DNA from: Crocosphaera sp.
Lineage (GTDB): Bacteria; Cyanobacteriota; Cyanobacteriia; Cyanobacteriales; Microcystaceae
Assembly: GCA_030065205.1 (NCBI GenBank)
Contig: JASJDN010000004.1
Coordinates: 1 to 64,000, forward strand
Direction: 5' to 3'
Length of the DNA: 64,000 bases
Position numbers and translations under genes: made by a program. This document shows, one piece after another, positions 45,834-55,414 of the stretch (its first letter is position 1; each line of letters starts with the position of its first letter). A model generated the notes under the pieces. The model was not told the origin of the DNA, searched no databases, and saw only the letters and a list, made by a program, of their open reading frames with translations.

Positions 45834-48113
45834 ATGAAATCTAATCTAACACAATTGACGGATAATTTGGTTTTAATTGGTGGGGGTCATAGTCATGCTA
45901 TTGTTCTAAAACTATGGGGAATGAACCCAATTCCTGGGGTACGTTTAACCCTAATTACTGATAGAACCCATACTCCTTATTCGGGTATGTTACCGGGTCA
46001 AGTGGCTGGTTTTTATGATTTTGAGGAAACCCATATTGATTTACGAAGTTTAGCTCATTTTGCTCAAGCTACTTTTTATCTAGATACTGTTATTAATTTA
46101 GACTTAAAAAATAAACAGATTATTTGTGAAGAACATCCCCCGATTAGTTTTGATTATTTATCTATTGATATCGGTAGTGTTCCTCAAAAAAGTTCAATTT
46201 TAGGAGCTTCAGATTATGCTATTCCGGCTAAACCCGTTAGTCAATTTTTAACTGCATGGGAAAAAATAAAAGCAACGATTAAAACTCATCCTAAACAACC
46301 CTATACACTAACTGTTGTTGGAGGGGGTGCAGGGGGTGTTGAATTAGCCTTTAATATGAAAACTTGTCTAACCAATATTTTAGAAAATGTCAATAGTTTA
46401 ACCATCAATTTAATTCATCAAGGAAATAGTTTATTAACAGGTCATAATCGTTGGGTTAGTCAACGAGTCCAATCTCTTTTACTAGACAATGACACTAATA
46501 TTTATCTTAATGAAACCGTTATCAAAATAACTCCTAATTCTCCTCATCATTATACAATCACTTGTAATTCCGATCTAAATATCGAGTCAGATTGGATATT
46601 TTTAGTCACTCAAGCTTCTGCACCTCAGTGGATAGAAAAAACTGGAATCAGTACCGATCAAAAAGGATTTATTTTAATCAATGATTATTTACAATCTGTC
46701 TCTCATCCTCATATTTTCGCTGCAGGAGATATTGCAACGATGCAGAACTATAATAGACCCAAAGCAGGGGTTTTTGCCGTACGTCAAGGTGAACCTTTAT
46801 TTAATAACTTACAATCGATTCTTTTAAAAAAGAAATTAAAAGCTTATCATCCTCAAAAATTTTATTTAAGTTTGATTGGTACTGGGAAAAAAACAGCGAT
46901 CGCTTCCTGGGATGGTTTAGGGTTAGAAGCATCTTGGTTATGGACTTGGAAAGATTATATTGATCGTAAGTTTATGGATAGGTTTAAAGATTTTTCTAGT
47001 ATGGAATCTGAGCAACAAAGTAATATACTTCCCTCTATTCTTAATTTTAAAAATAGGCAAGAAAGAAAACAAGTTAAAGATAATAATTTTATGCCTTGTA
47101 ATGGTTGTGCATCTAAGGTCGGAAGTTCTGTATTAACCAAGACCTTGCAAAGATTAGAAATCAATCAAAACCCAAATATTATTATTGGTTTAAATGCGCC
47201 TGATGATGCAGCAATAATTGATATTAGTGAACAAGAACTATTATTAGAAACCATCGATTATTTACCCAGTTTTGTCAGTGATCCTTTCATTTTTGGACAG
47301 ATTACAACGAATCATTGTTTAAGTGATTTATGGGCAATGGGAGCTAAACCTCATAGTGTTTCTGCTCTAATTACCTTACCTTATGGAGTTGATTCTATTG
47401 TAGAAGAAATTTTATATCAATTATTACAAGGATGCCTAACAATTTTAAATCAATACGAAATTTCTTTAATTGGAGGACATACCTTACAAGGAGAAAAATT
47501 AGGCTTTGGGTTATCCTGTAATGGCTTTGTTTTACCGAATCGAATTCTACAAAAAAGTGGGATGCAACCGAATGATAAACTCATTCTAACCAAACCTTTA
47601 GGAATCGGAACCTTATTAGCAGCAGAAATGATTTACAAAACGAAAGGAAACTGGATAGATAATGCTATTAAATCCATGTTAGTTTCTAATAAAAAAGCCT
47701 CAGAAATATTTTTACAATGTGAAGCCTATGCCTGTACCGATGTAACAGGATTTGGTTTAATAGGTCATTTACTAGAAATGATGAAAGCTTCTCAAGTATC
47801 CGTAGACTTAAATTTAGATAAAATACCTATTTTAACAGGAGCAATAGAAACCACAGAACAAGGCATTCATAGTTCTTTATACCCGAAAAATTTAGAAACC
47901 AAAATTTATTTAACAGGAAACCAAAACATTGAAAATAACCCTAATTATCCTCTTTTATTTGATCCGCAAACCTCTGGTGGTTTATTAGCATCCGTTTCTG
48001 AAGAAAATGCTGATCACTGTTTGCAAGAATTAATCCGATCTGGTTACACTGATAGTCAAATTATTGGTAAAGTTATCAATAAAAGTCGCAATATTACTTG
48101 TCAATTAACTTGA
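45834..48113 (+). CDS. selD: Selenide, water dikinase SelD fused to an NDH-2-like oxidoreductase
   Basis: The 759-residue protein has two enzymes. Residues 1 to about 400 are a FAD/NAD(P)H disulfide-oxidoreductase domain (LIGGGHSHAIVLKLWG, VVGGGAGGVELAFNM, FAAGDIATM). Residues about 420-759 are SelD: CNGCASKVG with the catalytic Cys, DDAAIIDI, ETIDYLPSFVSDPFIFGQITTNHCLSDLWAMGAKP and CTDVTGFGLIGHLLEM. SelD makes selenophosphate from selenide and ATP. The fused domain may supply reduced selenium. SelU or Sec genes are not in this window. Such fusions are known in cyanobacteria. Confidence 0.93.
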   Translation: MKSNLTQLTDNLVLIGGGHSHAIVLKLWGMNPIPGVRLTLITDRTHTPYSGMLPGQVAGFYDFEETHIDLRSLAHFAQATFYLDTVINLDLKNKQIICEEHPPISFDYLSIDIGSVPQKSSILGASDYAIPAKPVSQFLTAWEKIKATIKTHPKQPYTLTVVGGGAGGVELAFNMKTCLTNILENVNSLTINLIHQGNSLLTGHNRWVSQRVQSLLLDNDTNIYLNETVIKITPNSPHHYTITCNSDLNIESDWIFLVTQASAPQWIEKTGISTDQKGFILINDYLQSVSHPHIFAAGDIATMQNYNRPKAGVFAVRQGEPLFNNLQSILLKKKLKAYHPQKFYLSLIGTGKKTAIASWDGLGLEASWLWTWKDYIDRKFMDRFKDFSSMESEQQSNILPSILNFKNRQERKQVKDNNFMPCNGCASKVGSSVLTKTLQRLEINQNPNIIIGLNAPDDAAIIDISEQELLLETIDYLPSFVSDPFIFGQITTNHCLSDLWAMGAKPHSVSALITLPYGVDSIVEEILYQLLQGCLTILNQYEISLIGGHTLQGEKLGFGLSCNGFVLPNRILQKSGMQPNDKLILTKPLGIGTLLAAEMIYKTKGNWIDNAIKSMLVSNKKASEIFLQCEAYACTDVTGFGLIGHLLEMMKASQVSVDLNLDKIPILTGAIETTEQGIHSSLYPKNLETKIYLTGNQNIENNPNYPLLFDPQTSGGLLASVSEENADHCLQELIRSGYTDSQIIGKVINKSRNITCQLT

Positions 48114-48276
48114 TAGAGGATTATGAGATTGAACAATAAATATTGCCCACCTTCTTTCTCATAATCATGATCATAATGTTAGGCAAACATTGAAAATTCT
48201 TTGATTATCCCGAAAATGATTTCCTCTTACCCACCCTACAAGTAAAATAATTAATTATTCATTATTATTATTAACG

Positions 48277-49818
48277 ATGTCTAACACAGAAATTATTATT
48301 ATTGGTAGTGGTATTGGTGGCCTTAGTTGTGCCGCTTTGTTAGCCCACTATGGCCTAGATGTTACTGTATGTGAAAGTCATACCATTGCTGGAGGGGCCG
48401 CCCATCGTTTTCAACGGGATGGGTTTATTTTTGACTCAGGCCCTTCCCTATACTCTGGCCTTTCCTATCATCCCTCACCTAACCCCTTAAAACAAGTCTT
48501 AGAGGCTATTGGGGAACCCTTACCTTGCCTCAACTATGATACTTGGGGGTGTTACTTACCCGAAGGCAACTTTAACACCTCCGTTGGGGCCGATCAATTT
48601 TGTGATATCTTACAACAACTACGAGGAACCCAAACAGTTGCACAATGGCGCAAGTTGCAACAGGTGATGAAACCGTTAGCAGAAGCGAGTATTGCCCTTC
48701 CCCCGGCAGCCATTCGTTTTGACTGGAATGCTGTCTTAACCGTCGCTAAGTTTGCACCTCAGTTGCTACGAAACAGTAGCCAAGTTTTGAAACTAACTGG
48801 ACCGTTTAGTAATATTGTCGATGAAGTAATCAGTGATCCTTTTATTAAGCATTGGTTAGACTTATTATGCTTCCTATTGTCTGGACTTCCAGCTACCGGA
48901 ACCAGCGCGGCCGAAATGGCCTTTATGTTTGCTGACTGGTATCGGCCTGGGGTCAAGTTAGATTATCCAGTGGGGGGAAGTGGGGCGTTAGTAGATGCTT
49001 TGGTGCGGGGGTTAACCAAAAATGGGGGAAAACTTCGGTTAAACGCCCACGTTGAACAAATATTAGTCAAAAACAATCAAGCCATTGGGGTTAAACTACG
49101 CAACGGTGACACCTTAACCGCTACTCGTGGTGTTATTTCTAATGCGTCGGTTTGGGACACCCTGAAACTATTACCTTTAGATGCGGTATCGCAACAGTGG
49201 CGACAACAAAAGCAAAAGACACCCCCTTGTGAGAGTTTTCTGCACCTTCATCTGGGTATTGACGGGACTAACTTACCTTCAGACTTACCCTGTCATCATA
49301 TTATCGTCAATGACTGGGAAAAAGGCATTACTGCCCCTCAAAACGTGGTTTTAGTCTCTATTCCGTCCCTACTTGATCCCAGTTTAGCCCCTCCAGGAAA
49401 ACACACCATTCATGTTTACACCCCAGGTAACGAACCTTACGAACTTTGGTCGCAACTAAAGCGCAATAGTAACCCTTATCTGCAACAAAAAGAAGCCAGA
49501 AGTCAAGTGATGTGGCAAGCATTAGAACGTATTATCCCTGATATCCGCAGTCGTATTTCTGTTTCTTTGGTAGGGACTCCCCTAACCCATGAACGGTTTT
49601 TGCGTCGTTATCGGGGTTCTTATGGACCGGCTATCCAAGCAGGAAAAGCCTTGTTTCCGGGTCCCAATACGCCCATAGAGGGTTTATGGTGTTGCGGTGA
49701 CTCTACTTTTCCGGGTATTGGTTTGCCAGCAGTGGCGGCCAGTGGCATGATGTTAGCTAATACCTTCGCTTCAGTAGACCAACATTTACAAGTATTAAAA
49801 CGATTATCTTTACTTTAA
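48277..49818 (+). CDS. FAD-dependent oxidoreductase, carotenoid isomerase/desaturase family
   Basis: The 513-residue protein has the FAD motif IIIGSGIGGLSCAALLAHYGLDVTVCES, GGAAHRFQRDGFIFDSGPSLYSGL, DYPVGGSGALVDALVRGL and the C-terminal WCCGDSTFPGIGLPAVAASGMML. These are typical of the CrtISO/CrtD/CrtO group acting on carotenoids at the membrane. I cannot say whether it isomerises, desaturates or does something else. Its last four bases overlap the end of a Uma2 gene on the other strand. Confidence 0.85.
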   Translation: MSNTEIIIIGSGIGGLSCAALLAHYGLDVTVCESHTIAGGAAHRFQRDGFIFDSGPSLYSGLSYHPSPNPLKQVLEAIGEPLPCLNYDTWGCYLPEGNFNTSVGADQFCDILQQLRGTQTVAQWRKLQQVMKPLAEASIALPPAAIRFDWNAVLTVAKFAPQLLRNSSQVLKLTGPFSNIVDEVISDPFIKHWLDLLCFLLSGLPATGTSAAEMAFMFADWYRPGVKLDYPVGGSGALVDALVRGLTKNGGKLRLNAHVEQILVKNNQAIGVKLRNGDTLTATRGVISNASVWDTLKLLPLDAVSQQWRQQKQKTPPCESFLHLHLGIDGTNLPSDLPCHHIIVNDWEKGITAPQNVVLVSIPSLLDPSLAPPGKHTIHVYTPGNEPYELWSQLKRNSNPYLQQKEARSQVMWQALERIIPDIRSRISVSLVGTPLTHERFLRRYRGSYGPAIQAGKALFPGPNTPIEGLWCCGDSTFPGIGLPAVAASGMMLANTFASVDQHLQVLKRLSLL

Positions 49819-50360
49819 TCAAACTCTGGGGCCCAAATGTCAGCCACAGGAAACTCCCAACCTGGAAGGATTTCTGATACGCTGAAAATGTCTCCATCAT
49901 GGAGGGTTATGGTTGTTTCATTAAGGCGATAAACTTCGATTGTATGTTGTCTGGGATCAACTAAAACCCCAACCGTTGTCCCTAAACTTAAAAACTCTTC
50001 TATCTTTTCTCTTAACTTCTTTAAACTATCGTTTTTTGATTTAACTTCAAAGATTAAATCAGGAACAACTTCGGCATAATTTTCCGTTGTTTGTTTTAAT
50101 TTTTCCGCTTTAATAAAAGAAGCATCTGGCGCACGTAGATCAGAATTGGGTAAGATAAAACCAGCACTTGAACCAATCACTCGGCCTAACTTTCTCGGAC
50201 GTACCCAGTTGCCCAAAAGACGAGCAATTTCTGTGCCTACTTCTTCTGATTCTAATCCAGAGGGACTCATAATCACAATGTCTCCTTCTACTAATTCCAT
50301 TTGATAGTCAGGATATTTGGATTGAAAGGTTTCTAAGTCTTTTATGGTAAAGTTTGTCAT
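49815..50360 (-). CDS. Uma2-family endonuclease-fold protein
   Basis: The 181-residue protein has FQSKYPDYQMELVEGDIVIMSPSGLESEEVG, SDLRAPDASFIKAEKL and LIFEVKSKNDSLKKLREKIEEFLSLGTTVGVLVDPRQHTIEVYR, the complete Uma2 nuclease-fold pattern with Asp, Glu and Lys in place. It belongs to a different Uma2 subgroup from the one at 39481-40071. No biological role is established. Confidence 0.88.
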   Translation of the reverse strand: MTNFTIKDLETFQSKYPDYQMELVEGDIVIMSPSGLESEEVGTEIARLLGNWVRPRKLGRVIGSSAGFILPNSDLRAPDASFIKAEKLKQTTENYAEVVPDLIFEVKSKNDSLKKLREKIEEFLSLGTTVGVLVDPRQHTIEVYRLNETTITLHDGDIFSVSEILPGWEFPVADIWAPEFD

Positions 50361-50469
50361 TTTATCCTATTATTTTCTCCTTCATTTTCCAATTATTATT
50401 ATAACATAAATACTAATTATCAGTAAAAATCAGATAGCGATCGCTCATTTTTAGACATGATTTAGAACC

Positions 50470-52584
50470 CTAAAAAATCAATAAAGTAAATACTAATAAT
50501 AAAGTTAGCATTCCCGGCCAGTAAAGTAACTTAGGAATGAGGCTTTCTTGATATTGAACCCAACGAATCTTATGCTTTTTGCTAAACAAAATAGAATTAA
50601 TTGCCACTGCTATAATAAAAATATATAAAATAAAGTAAAAATATTCTAGATAAAGAATTCCTCCTGCTAGAATCCTGCTACGAAGATTAATTTGATCAAG
50701 AATCACAATAAAAAGAAACCCACTACAAGCTATTACAATGTCCAAGGAACCAGAGTCTTTAAGAATCAGTAAATGCACTAAAAACAGTAATAAAGCAATA
50801 ACTATGGGAACCATAAGGTTGTTGATAAAAATATTAATAAAATCTCTTTGAAGGGTTACCGTAAAATAAAGTTCAGGATATTTTTTTTGTCCCACATAGT
50901 TATTGATTCCAAAATTTACATTGTAATTATTGAGATGATATTCAAAAAAACTTCCTTGAATTTTCCAACCAGGAAGCACAAAGTTTTCTTCCAAACCAGG
51001 TTTAGAAACCGGATTAATTAAGTCGTATGATTGAAAATCTGGAGTTAAAATAACGTTTTTATAAAAATCCTTATGCCATAATCTTAGACGAACTTGCTTA
51101 GAATCAAAAGGATATTTTGAATAATTGAATTCCTGACGAAACTTTGCTTCAAAATACCAACCAATCACCTCCAAATCCTCTTCTTGATGATAGTAGTATT
51201 TATCAATGTTAGGATCAATGGCTTCTGGAAGAATAAAGCCCTTAGATATCTTATCATCAACTTTCTTCTGATACTTTTGCCAAATATAACCCGTGACAAA
51301 AATATCATTTGCCCCTTGAAATTCTAGAGATTGAATAAAAATTCCTGTGGGAATATATCGAGGTGATTGTGCTTGATCGATAGATTCAGAACGAGAGTTT
51401 AAGAACTTATTTAAACTGGCTTCAAGAAACAGAACGATTCTATCTTGACGATGTTTACTCTCATTGATTTTATGATCAGTTACCTCCATTAACCAGATAG
51501 AAATGATGGCCATAGTCAAGCAGATAGAACTAGAACCAGACAGTAACCAGAAACTTTTAACAGTCCCCTGATAAATTTTAAAAAGAAGTATACTTAGAAA
51601 ACAGAAAAAGACAATCAGTCCTAAAATGATAATTTTTAGTTTATATTGTTGAGTGTTAGTATTCACTAAAATTTCGTCTTTGATAAACACCACCCCTAAG
51701 AACCAATCTGTTGAAGGAATGGGTTCAAAAAAGAGCCAAGCATTTTGTCCTGTTAATTCATCATAATAATCAATAACCATTAGTTGAGATTGTTTAGTTA
51801 CTTTTTCTATGGTTGTTTGTAACTTTTCGGATTGCTGTACTCTTGGAAGTTCTAAAATATTTTTTTTCTGTGTAACTAAATCAGTGTTGGGATGATATAG
51901 TAATTTTCCTTGCTTAGAAAAAATAAATCCGTAGCCCGTTTGTCCCAGTTTGAGGGAAGTCATAAACTGTTTTAAATTATCTAAAGAATAGTTAGCATAA
52001 ACGACACCCCCTGGAATTTGTTTTTTCGTGGTAGGATCGAGTCGATAGAAAGGAGTCCCAAACTCTGCAATCAGAGTTTGGGTCACCACGCCAAAGTGAG
52101 GCTCTACCCAAGTTGCTCCTTGACGCAAAGGAAGGCTATACCAATCTTTGTTAGTGTAGTCGTATAACTTATCTACGTCTTGACGAATATAAACACCAGG
52201 TTTAATTTTTCCTTCTTCGCGAATATAAACGGGAGCATAAAGTCGAATGTTGGAATCATAACCATAGGGAACATAAGCAACACCAGCTTCGTAAAATTCA
52301 GGATTTTCCTCCATTGTGTTGCGTAACCTATCTAAAAGTTGCTCTTTTTTTAAGGTTCCTGATGTGAGATCATTAGCAATAGAGGTGGCACTATTTTTCA
52401 GTTTAACTAAGTGACCATCGATTTGTTTAGCTGCTTGAACTGCTGCTTGTTTCGCGTTATTTTTAGCCTCTGTTAAGATGTGATGTCTTTCTCGCCAGTA
52501 ACTATAACTGGTAAAAATTACCAGCAAAAAACTAGAAATACAGAAAAATAAGGATAGTCTAAATACTTTTTGTGATTGTTTCAT
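50470..52584 (-). CDS. Predicted dCache sensor fused to a pentameric ligand-gated ion channel
   Basis: The 704-residue protein has a membrane helix (8-28), a double-Cache-like periplasmic domain (about 37-305, with YTNKDWYSLP and EPIPSTDWFLGVVF), a helix pair (316-338 and 344-367), a second outer beta domain (about 405-575) and four helices (583-607, 612-633, 643-668, 685-704). The second domain has features of Cys-loop/Pro-loop receptors: IPTGIFIQSLEF...VTGYIW, YPFDSKQVRLRLW (YPFD at 491-494) and pre-M1 LQRDFINIFINNLMVP. The disulfide cysteines are absent, as in bacterial channels. It is predicted to open in response to a small ligand. The fusion call is from motifs, not from a model. Confidence 0.75.
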   Translation of the reverse strand: MKQSQKVFRLSLFFCISSFLLVIFTSYSYWRERHHILTEAKNNAKQAAVQAAKQIDGHLVKLKNSATSIANDLTSGTLKKEQLLDRLRNTMEENPEFYEAGVAYVPYGYDSNIRLYAPVYIREEGKIKPGVYIRQDVDKLYDYTNKDWYSLPLRQGATWVEPHFGVVTQTLIAEFGTPFYRLDPTTKKQIPGGVVYANYSLDNLKQFMTSLKLGQTGYGFIFSKQGKLLYHPNTDLVTQKKNILELPRVQQSEKLQTTIEKVTKQSQLMVIDYYDELTGQNAWLFFEPIPSTDWFLGVVFIKDEILVNTNTQQYKLKIIILGLIVFFCFLSILLFKIYQGTVKSFWLLSGSSSICLTMAIISIWLMEVTDHKINESKHRQDRIVLFLEASLNKFLNSRSESIDQAQSPRYIPTGIFIQSLEFQGANDIFVTGYIWQKYQKKVDDKISKGFILPEAIDPNIDKYYYHQEEDLEVIGWYFEAKFRQEFNYSKYPFDSKQVRLRLWHKDFYKNVILTPDFQSYDLINPVSKPGLEENFVLPGWKIQGSFFEYHLNNYNVNFGINNYVGQKKYPELYFTVTLQRDFINIFINNLMVPIVIALLLFLVHLLILKDSGSLDIVIACSGFLFIVILDQINLRSRILAGGILYLEYFYFILYIFIIAVAINSILFSKKHKIRWVQYQESLIPKLLYWPGMLTLLLVFTLLIF

Positions 52585-52806
52585 TACTAATATTTCTTTT
52601 GATGACTGACAATCAAATTCCCCCCAGATTAGTTAATCTAAAATTAGAGTTAAACTTTAGCGACTAAAAATCTGTCACTACTATTCTAAGCATTTTTGAT
52701 ACAAAAGCACCTAATAAAAACTCCAAAAAATTCACAAAAATAAACATTCTTTTGCAATTTTTAATCGTTTATAGCTTCTATCTATGTCATACTTTTAAGT
52801 ATAAGA

Positions 52807-52842
52807 AACCTAACCAACCTAAGCAACCTAAGCAACCTTAAC
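52807..52842. repeat. Four 9-bp tandem repeats
   Basis: AACCTAACC, AACCTAAGC, AACCTAAGC and AACCTTAAC follow each other upstream of the lysozyme gene. Similar CCTAACC sequence recurs near 54155. Confidence 0.75.
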
Positions 52843-52870
52843 ATTTAGGGGTAATACTAAATTTCTAAAT

Positions 52871-52900
52871 ATCAATTGAATGGCTCACCATTCAATTGAT
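52871..52900 (+). promoter_or_regulatory. 13-bp perfect palindromic hairpin before the lysozyme gene
   Basis: ATCAATTGAATGG (52871-52883) and its exact reverse complement (52888-52900) are separated by CTCA. It ends 28 bp before the ATG at 52929 and spans an alternative TTG start at 52896, which argues against that start. It could be a repressor operator or an RNA hairpin in the leader. Confidence 0.65.
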
Positions 52901-52928
52901 TCACGTTAAGATCGCGAGGATATTTATC

Positions 52929-54098
52929 ATGAAAATCAGTCAACAAGGCATCAATTTGATTAAGGAATTTGAAGGGTGTCGTTTAACGACTTACGCTGAC
53001 ACAGGAGGCGTTGCCACCATTGGCTATGGACATACGGGATCTGATGTTCGTTCCGGTCAGTGTATTTCTGAAACAGAAGCAGAAAACTTATTAAGAAAAG
53101 ATGTGGAACGCTTTGAAAAAGCAGTTAGCAGCGAAGTTAAAGTTTCCCTGTCTCAAAATCAATTTGATGCCCTAGTTTCCTTTGCCTTTAATGTGGGACA
53201 AGGCAACTTGCATACTAGCACCTTACTCAAAAAACTTAATCAATCAGATTATCAAGGCGCGGCCCAAGAATTTCCCCGTTGGTGTAAAGATAATAGAGGC
53301 CATGAATTATTAGGATTAAAACGAAGACGAGAAGCAGAAAAAAAATTATTTCTCCAAACAAAACCCGACTCAAATAAAGTTCAAACGGGCATTTGTACCA
53401 TAAAAGCAGTCAAAGAAACCTGTCTCAAAAAAGTAGTTGCCCAATCGTCTCAACTATTAGATGACCAAAAAGTAGCTGTCCATGTGGGTAAAACCTATAA
53501 AATTCTCAACCATACCCCCGCCGAACAAGGTCACTACAAAGTAGAACTAGACTATGGTGCAGGGACTTGGTATATTTGGTCAGGTCATTGGCAACTGCCC
53601 TGGGAAGATCACACAGAAGAACATGAACCTGTCGAACAACAGTTCATCAACTCTATCGAACAGTCTAGTGATGGCTCTGTCCCTCAAAACTGGCAGTCTA
53701 TCAACTGGAATGACTTTCAGGCTAAAGTGTCTAAATATTTTAGTGTGGGAGAAGTCGCCCATCAAGATCGCCGACGCATCCCCACCGATAACACCATCAA
53801 GCAAAATGTCTTTACGTTGGCCCAAGAATTAGACAAAGTAAGAGAAGCTTGGGGATCGCCTATTATCGTCACCTCATGGTATCGTCCCCCCGCCATCAAC
53901 CGTGCTGTTGGTGGAGCCAGTAACTCTCAGCATCTCTATGGTAAAGCCGCCGATATTCGACCCGTACAAGGGGATGTTTATCAGTTCCAAGACTGGTTAG
54001 ATAAAACCGCGTGGCAAAATAAAGCTTTAGGTTATGGTGCCAAAAAAGGGTTTGTCCACTTGGATCTTCGCCCTGGCCATATTCGCTGGATTTATTAA
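52929..54098 (+). CDS. GH24 lysozyme fused to an M15-type peptidase
   Basis: The protein has 389 residues from ATG 52929 (ribosome site GAGGA). Residues 1-150 are a phage-type GH24 muramidase with the T4-lysozyme triad in FEGCRLTTYADTGG and ATIGYGHT (Glu15, Asp24, Thr30). A middle part (about 165-235) looks like an SH3-type wall-binding domain. The C-terminal 130 residues are a peptidase M15_3 domain: VTSWYRPP, SQHLYGKAADI (His335, Asp342) and GFVHLDLRP. It should cut both glycan and peptide bonds of peptidoglycan. No signal peptide and no phage genes are nearby. Start is just after a palindrome. Confidence 0.9.
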   Translation: MKISQQGINLIKEFEGCRLTTYADTGGVATIGYGHTGSDVRSGQCISETEAENLLRKDVERFEKAVSSEVKVSLSQNQFDALVSFAFNVGQGNLHTSTLLKKLNQSDYQGAAQEFPRWCKDNRGHELLGLKRRREAEKKLFLQTKPDSNKVQTGICTIKAVKETCLKKVVAQSSQLLDDQKVAVHVGKTYKILNHTPAEQGHYKVELDYGAGTWYIWSGHWQLPWEDHTEEHEPVEQQFINSIEQSSDGSVPQNWQSINWNDFQAKVSKYFSVGEVAHQDRRRIPTDNTIKQNVFTLAQELDKVREAWGSPIIVTSWYRPPAINRAVGGASNSQHLYGKAADIRPVQGDVYQFQDWLDKTAWQNKALGYGAKKGFVHLDLRPGHIRWIY

Positions 54099-54218
54099 TT
54101 TCCTATTTTTTTTGAGGCAAGGAATGGACCATTAACCATAGATATTTTTGCCTTACCTAACCTAACAGTTCCCTATCCATTTTTCCAGATATCAAGTGCA
54201 GCATAGAGGGGCATTACC

Positions 54219-55394
54219 ATGATAACCACAAGCACAGTGGAAAATACAGCAGAGACTTTGAAAAACAGTAAAACCTTAAATCAGGGAAAGACTACTTTGG
54301 TTTCTGATGGGATAGAGTCTCAAATCGATGAATTGTTAACTAAAATCGCCCATCTAATTAGTAATCCTCAAATAGAATTAACGGACGAGACACAAGAAGA
54401 AATTGCCTATATTTCTATTATTGTGCAGAAAGTAAAAAAGTTGTCCAGTTCTCATAATTTTCTCAACAATGATCAGAACCAATCAGAACTTAAAGGATTA
54501 TTGAGTAATCTTCAGTTAGCCATTCAGTCTGTGCAATCTTCAAACAGAAAAACTCTCGCTAAAAAACTGCGGATGAATGCAGAATTTACCATCAGAAAAT
54601 TAGAAAATAGAGTCACAGCAGGGTTGATTAACTTTTGGGAAAATTTTCGTCTTCAATCTAGTGTTTCTTTTAAACTGTTATTAGGGTTATTCTTAGCCTT
54701 TCCTCTTTATATCGGTGTGCCTGTTGCAGTGTATTCTAGTGCCAGTGTAGCCGAAAAACACCTAGAAGAAAAAGGAATTGTTGTTGATGATATATCAGCC
54801 AGAACGAATGACTTACCTGATATATATAAAAAAGACTATGAAATGATGATTACCTTAGCAATCTTATGTTTTGTTGGAGGTTCCACTGGCAGCATTATTA
54901 GTATTTTGTCTCGATTGAGTAAATATCGTGAGGTTCAAGATGAAAAGCAACTTCAAGAATCTCTAACACCCATTTTAGTCGGTTTATGTAAACCCATGAT
55001 TGGTGGAACATTTGGGCTTTTGATTTACGCACTGTTAGCGGGAGGAATTCTCCCTTTACAATTTCGCTACACGAATGACGAAAAACGCCAAGATTTACGC
55101 TGGTTATCTTTTTATTCAGTGGCCTTTGTAGTGGGATTTAGTGAACGATTAGCTAAAGATATTATAACTAACACAGAAAACCAATTTAAACCTCAAAGTT
55201 CAGATAATGTTAACCCCTTAGTCTCAACAAAATCCCCAGAAGAAAACTATGGCGAATTGTTGAGCCTTAATCAACAATCAGCTAAAGATAGTGTTACCAA
55301 CATAGACAATCAATTTCAGCCTAAAAATCTAGATAATTTCAATTCCTTAGAACCCACAGAAGGCAAAACTGAGGAAGATGATTATCAATTTTAG
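54219..55394 (+). CDS. Four-helix membrane protein of unknown function
   Basis: The 391-residue protein has a polar helical N-terminal part (about 1-145), then four hydrophobic helices (LLLGLFLAFPLYIGVPVAVY; MMITLAILCFVGGSTGSIISIL; PMIGGTFGLLIYALLAGGIL; WLSFYSVAFVVGFSERLA) and a disordered acidic tail with two copies of NxxNQFxPxxxDNxNxL. I recognise no family. The patatin gene starts 20 bp after its stop, so they form an operon and may act together at the membrane. Confidence 0.75.
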   Translation: MITTSTVENTAETLKNSKTLNQGKTTLVSDGIESQIDELLTKIAHLISNPQIELTDETQEEIAYISIIVQKVKKLSSSHNFLNNDQNQSELKGLLSNLQLAIQSVQSSNRKTLAKKLRMNAEFTIRKLENRVTAGLINFWENFRLQSSVSFKLLLGLFLAFPLYIGVPVAVYSSASVAEKHLEEKGIVVDDISARTNDLPDIYKKDYEMMITLAILCFVGGSTGSIISILSRLSKYREVQDEKQLQESLTPILVGLCKPMIGGTFGLLIYALLAGGILPLQFRYTNDEKRQDLRWLSFYSVAFVVGFSERLAKDIITNTENQFKPQSSDNVNPLVSTKSPEENYGELLSLNQQSAKDSVTNIDNQFQPKNLDNFNSLEPTEGKTEEDDYQF

Positions 55395-55414
55395 CATTTT
55401 GCCAGGAGACAATT

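Noticed and set aside
52929-54098. Prophage called from the phage-type lysozyme
   Set aside because: No capsid, tail, terminase or integrase gene lies nearby, and the M15 fusion is also found in chromosomal genes.
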